Source of the DNA: Dichetophora obliterata
Lineage: Eukaryota; Arthropoda; Insecta; Diptera; Sciomyzidae
Direction: 5' to 3'
Length of the DNA stretch: 64,000 nucleotides
Assembly (NCBI GenBank): GCA_963920525.1
Contig: OY986435.1
Location: forward strand, 303,683,408 to 303,747,407
The notes under the pieces were generated by a model. That model searched no databases. It was not told the DNA's origin and saw nothing but the letters and a program-made list of their open reading frames with translations. Below are positions 63,776 to 64,000 of the stretch, in pieces (positions within the stretch are counted from its first letter, which is position 1; each line of letters opens with the position of its first letter). A program made the translations under genes and the position numbers.

Positions 63776-64000
63776 GCTAATTATTCTATCATTGCCCGCA
63801 TTCAGCGCTGACAACAGTTGGCAACTATTGTGAATAAATTTGCTGAATGGTAAAATTTTGAAAGCGCTCACTAAAACTGATCAGTAGTGGAATTCCCAAA
63901 ATATTATCGTTACCATAACGTTAACGTTAACTAACAGAGTTCGTCGTTTGCAATAACGTTTGTCGTATTCCCAAATCTGTACTTAGCGACAAGATTCATA
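63776..64000. other. Non-coding DNA to the window end
   Basis: Nothing recognised; an inverted AACGTTAACGTTAAC-type sequence lies near 63918. Confidence 0.4.

Overview
The window is AT-rich eukaryotic DNA from a dipteran insect, most likely an acalyptrate fly. A tephritid fruit fly is the best guess, because the homeobox exon is close to Drosophila labial and there is a rosa-type (DD41D) mariner relative. Three conserved host genes are supported. The last two exons of the Hox gene labial lie at 23837-24243 and 29701-30009 (+). A complete mannose-6-phosphate isomerase gene lies at 45272-46586 (+, three exons). A complete single-exon SNAP-25-family gene, best matching Snap24, lies at 50365-50994 (-). 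No upstream labial exon was found, so everything left of 23837 is probably part of its first intron (inference).

Layout: 1-1377 is featureless AT-rich DNA. 1378-6909 is a nearly pure 5.5-kb (ATT)n array. 6910-12009 holds transposon relics. 12018-18300 is a three-level nest: an R1-like retrotransposon carries a hAT-type element (8-bp target duplication), which carries a deleted DD41D mariner (TA duplication). 19056-22128 holds a tRNA-derived SINE-like element, a Tc3-like relic and a Harbinger-type element. 23837-30795 is the labial 3' part; its homeobox-splitting intron is swollen to 5.46 kb by an antisense RTE retrotransposon and inverted-repeat elements. 31187-35040 is a Loa-type retrotransposon joined to a fragment of a second retrotransposon. 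36353-38857 holds a foldback palindrome and two further inverted-repeat elements. 38900-45271 is a retrotransposon tail, dispersed repeats and minisatellites. 45272-52376 holds Mpi and Snap24 with MITEs close by. 53425-57497 is an almost complete hAT transposon with a second hAT-type MITE inside its transposase gene. 57545-64000 holds a 140-bp minisatellite, a Merlin-like relic, another hAT MITE and the second copy of a dispersed repeat.

The host genes are unrelated in function: a Hox transcription factor, a cytosolic sugar-phosphate enzyme and a membrane-fusion SNARE. The main biology beyond them is mobile DNA. Several elements can be delimited to the base by matching target-site duplications and terminal inverted repeats. 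No CRISPR array, operon, bacterial gene or viral gene was seen. All family assignments come from reading motifs by eye; no database search was possible.
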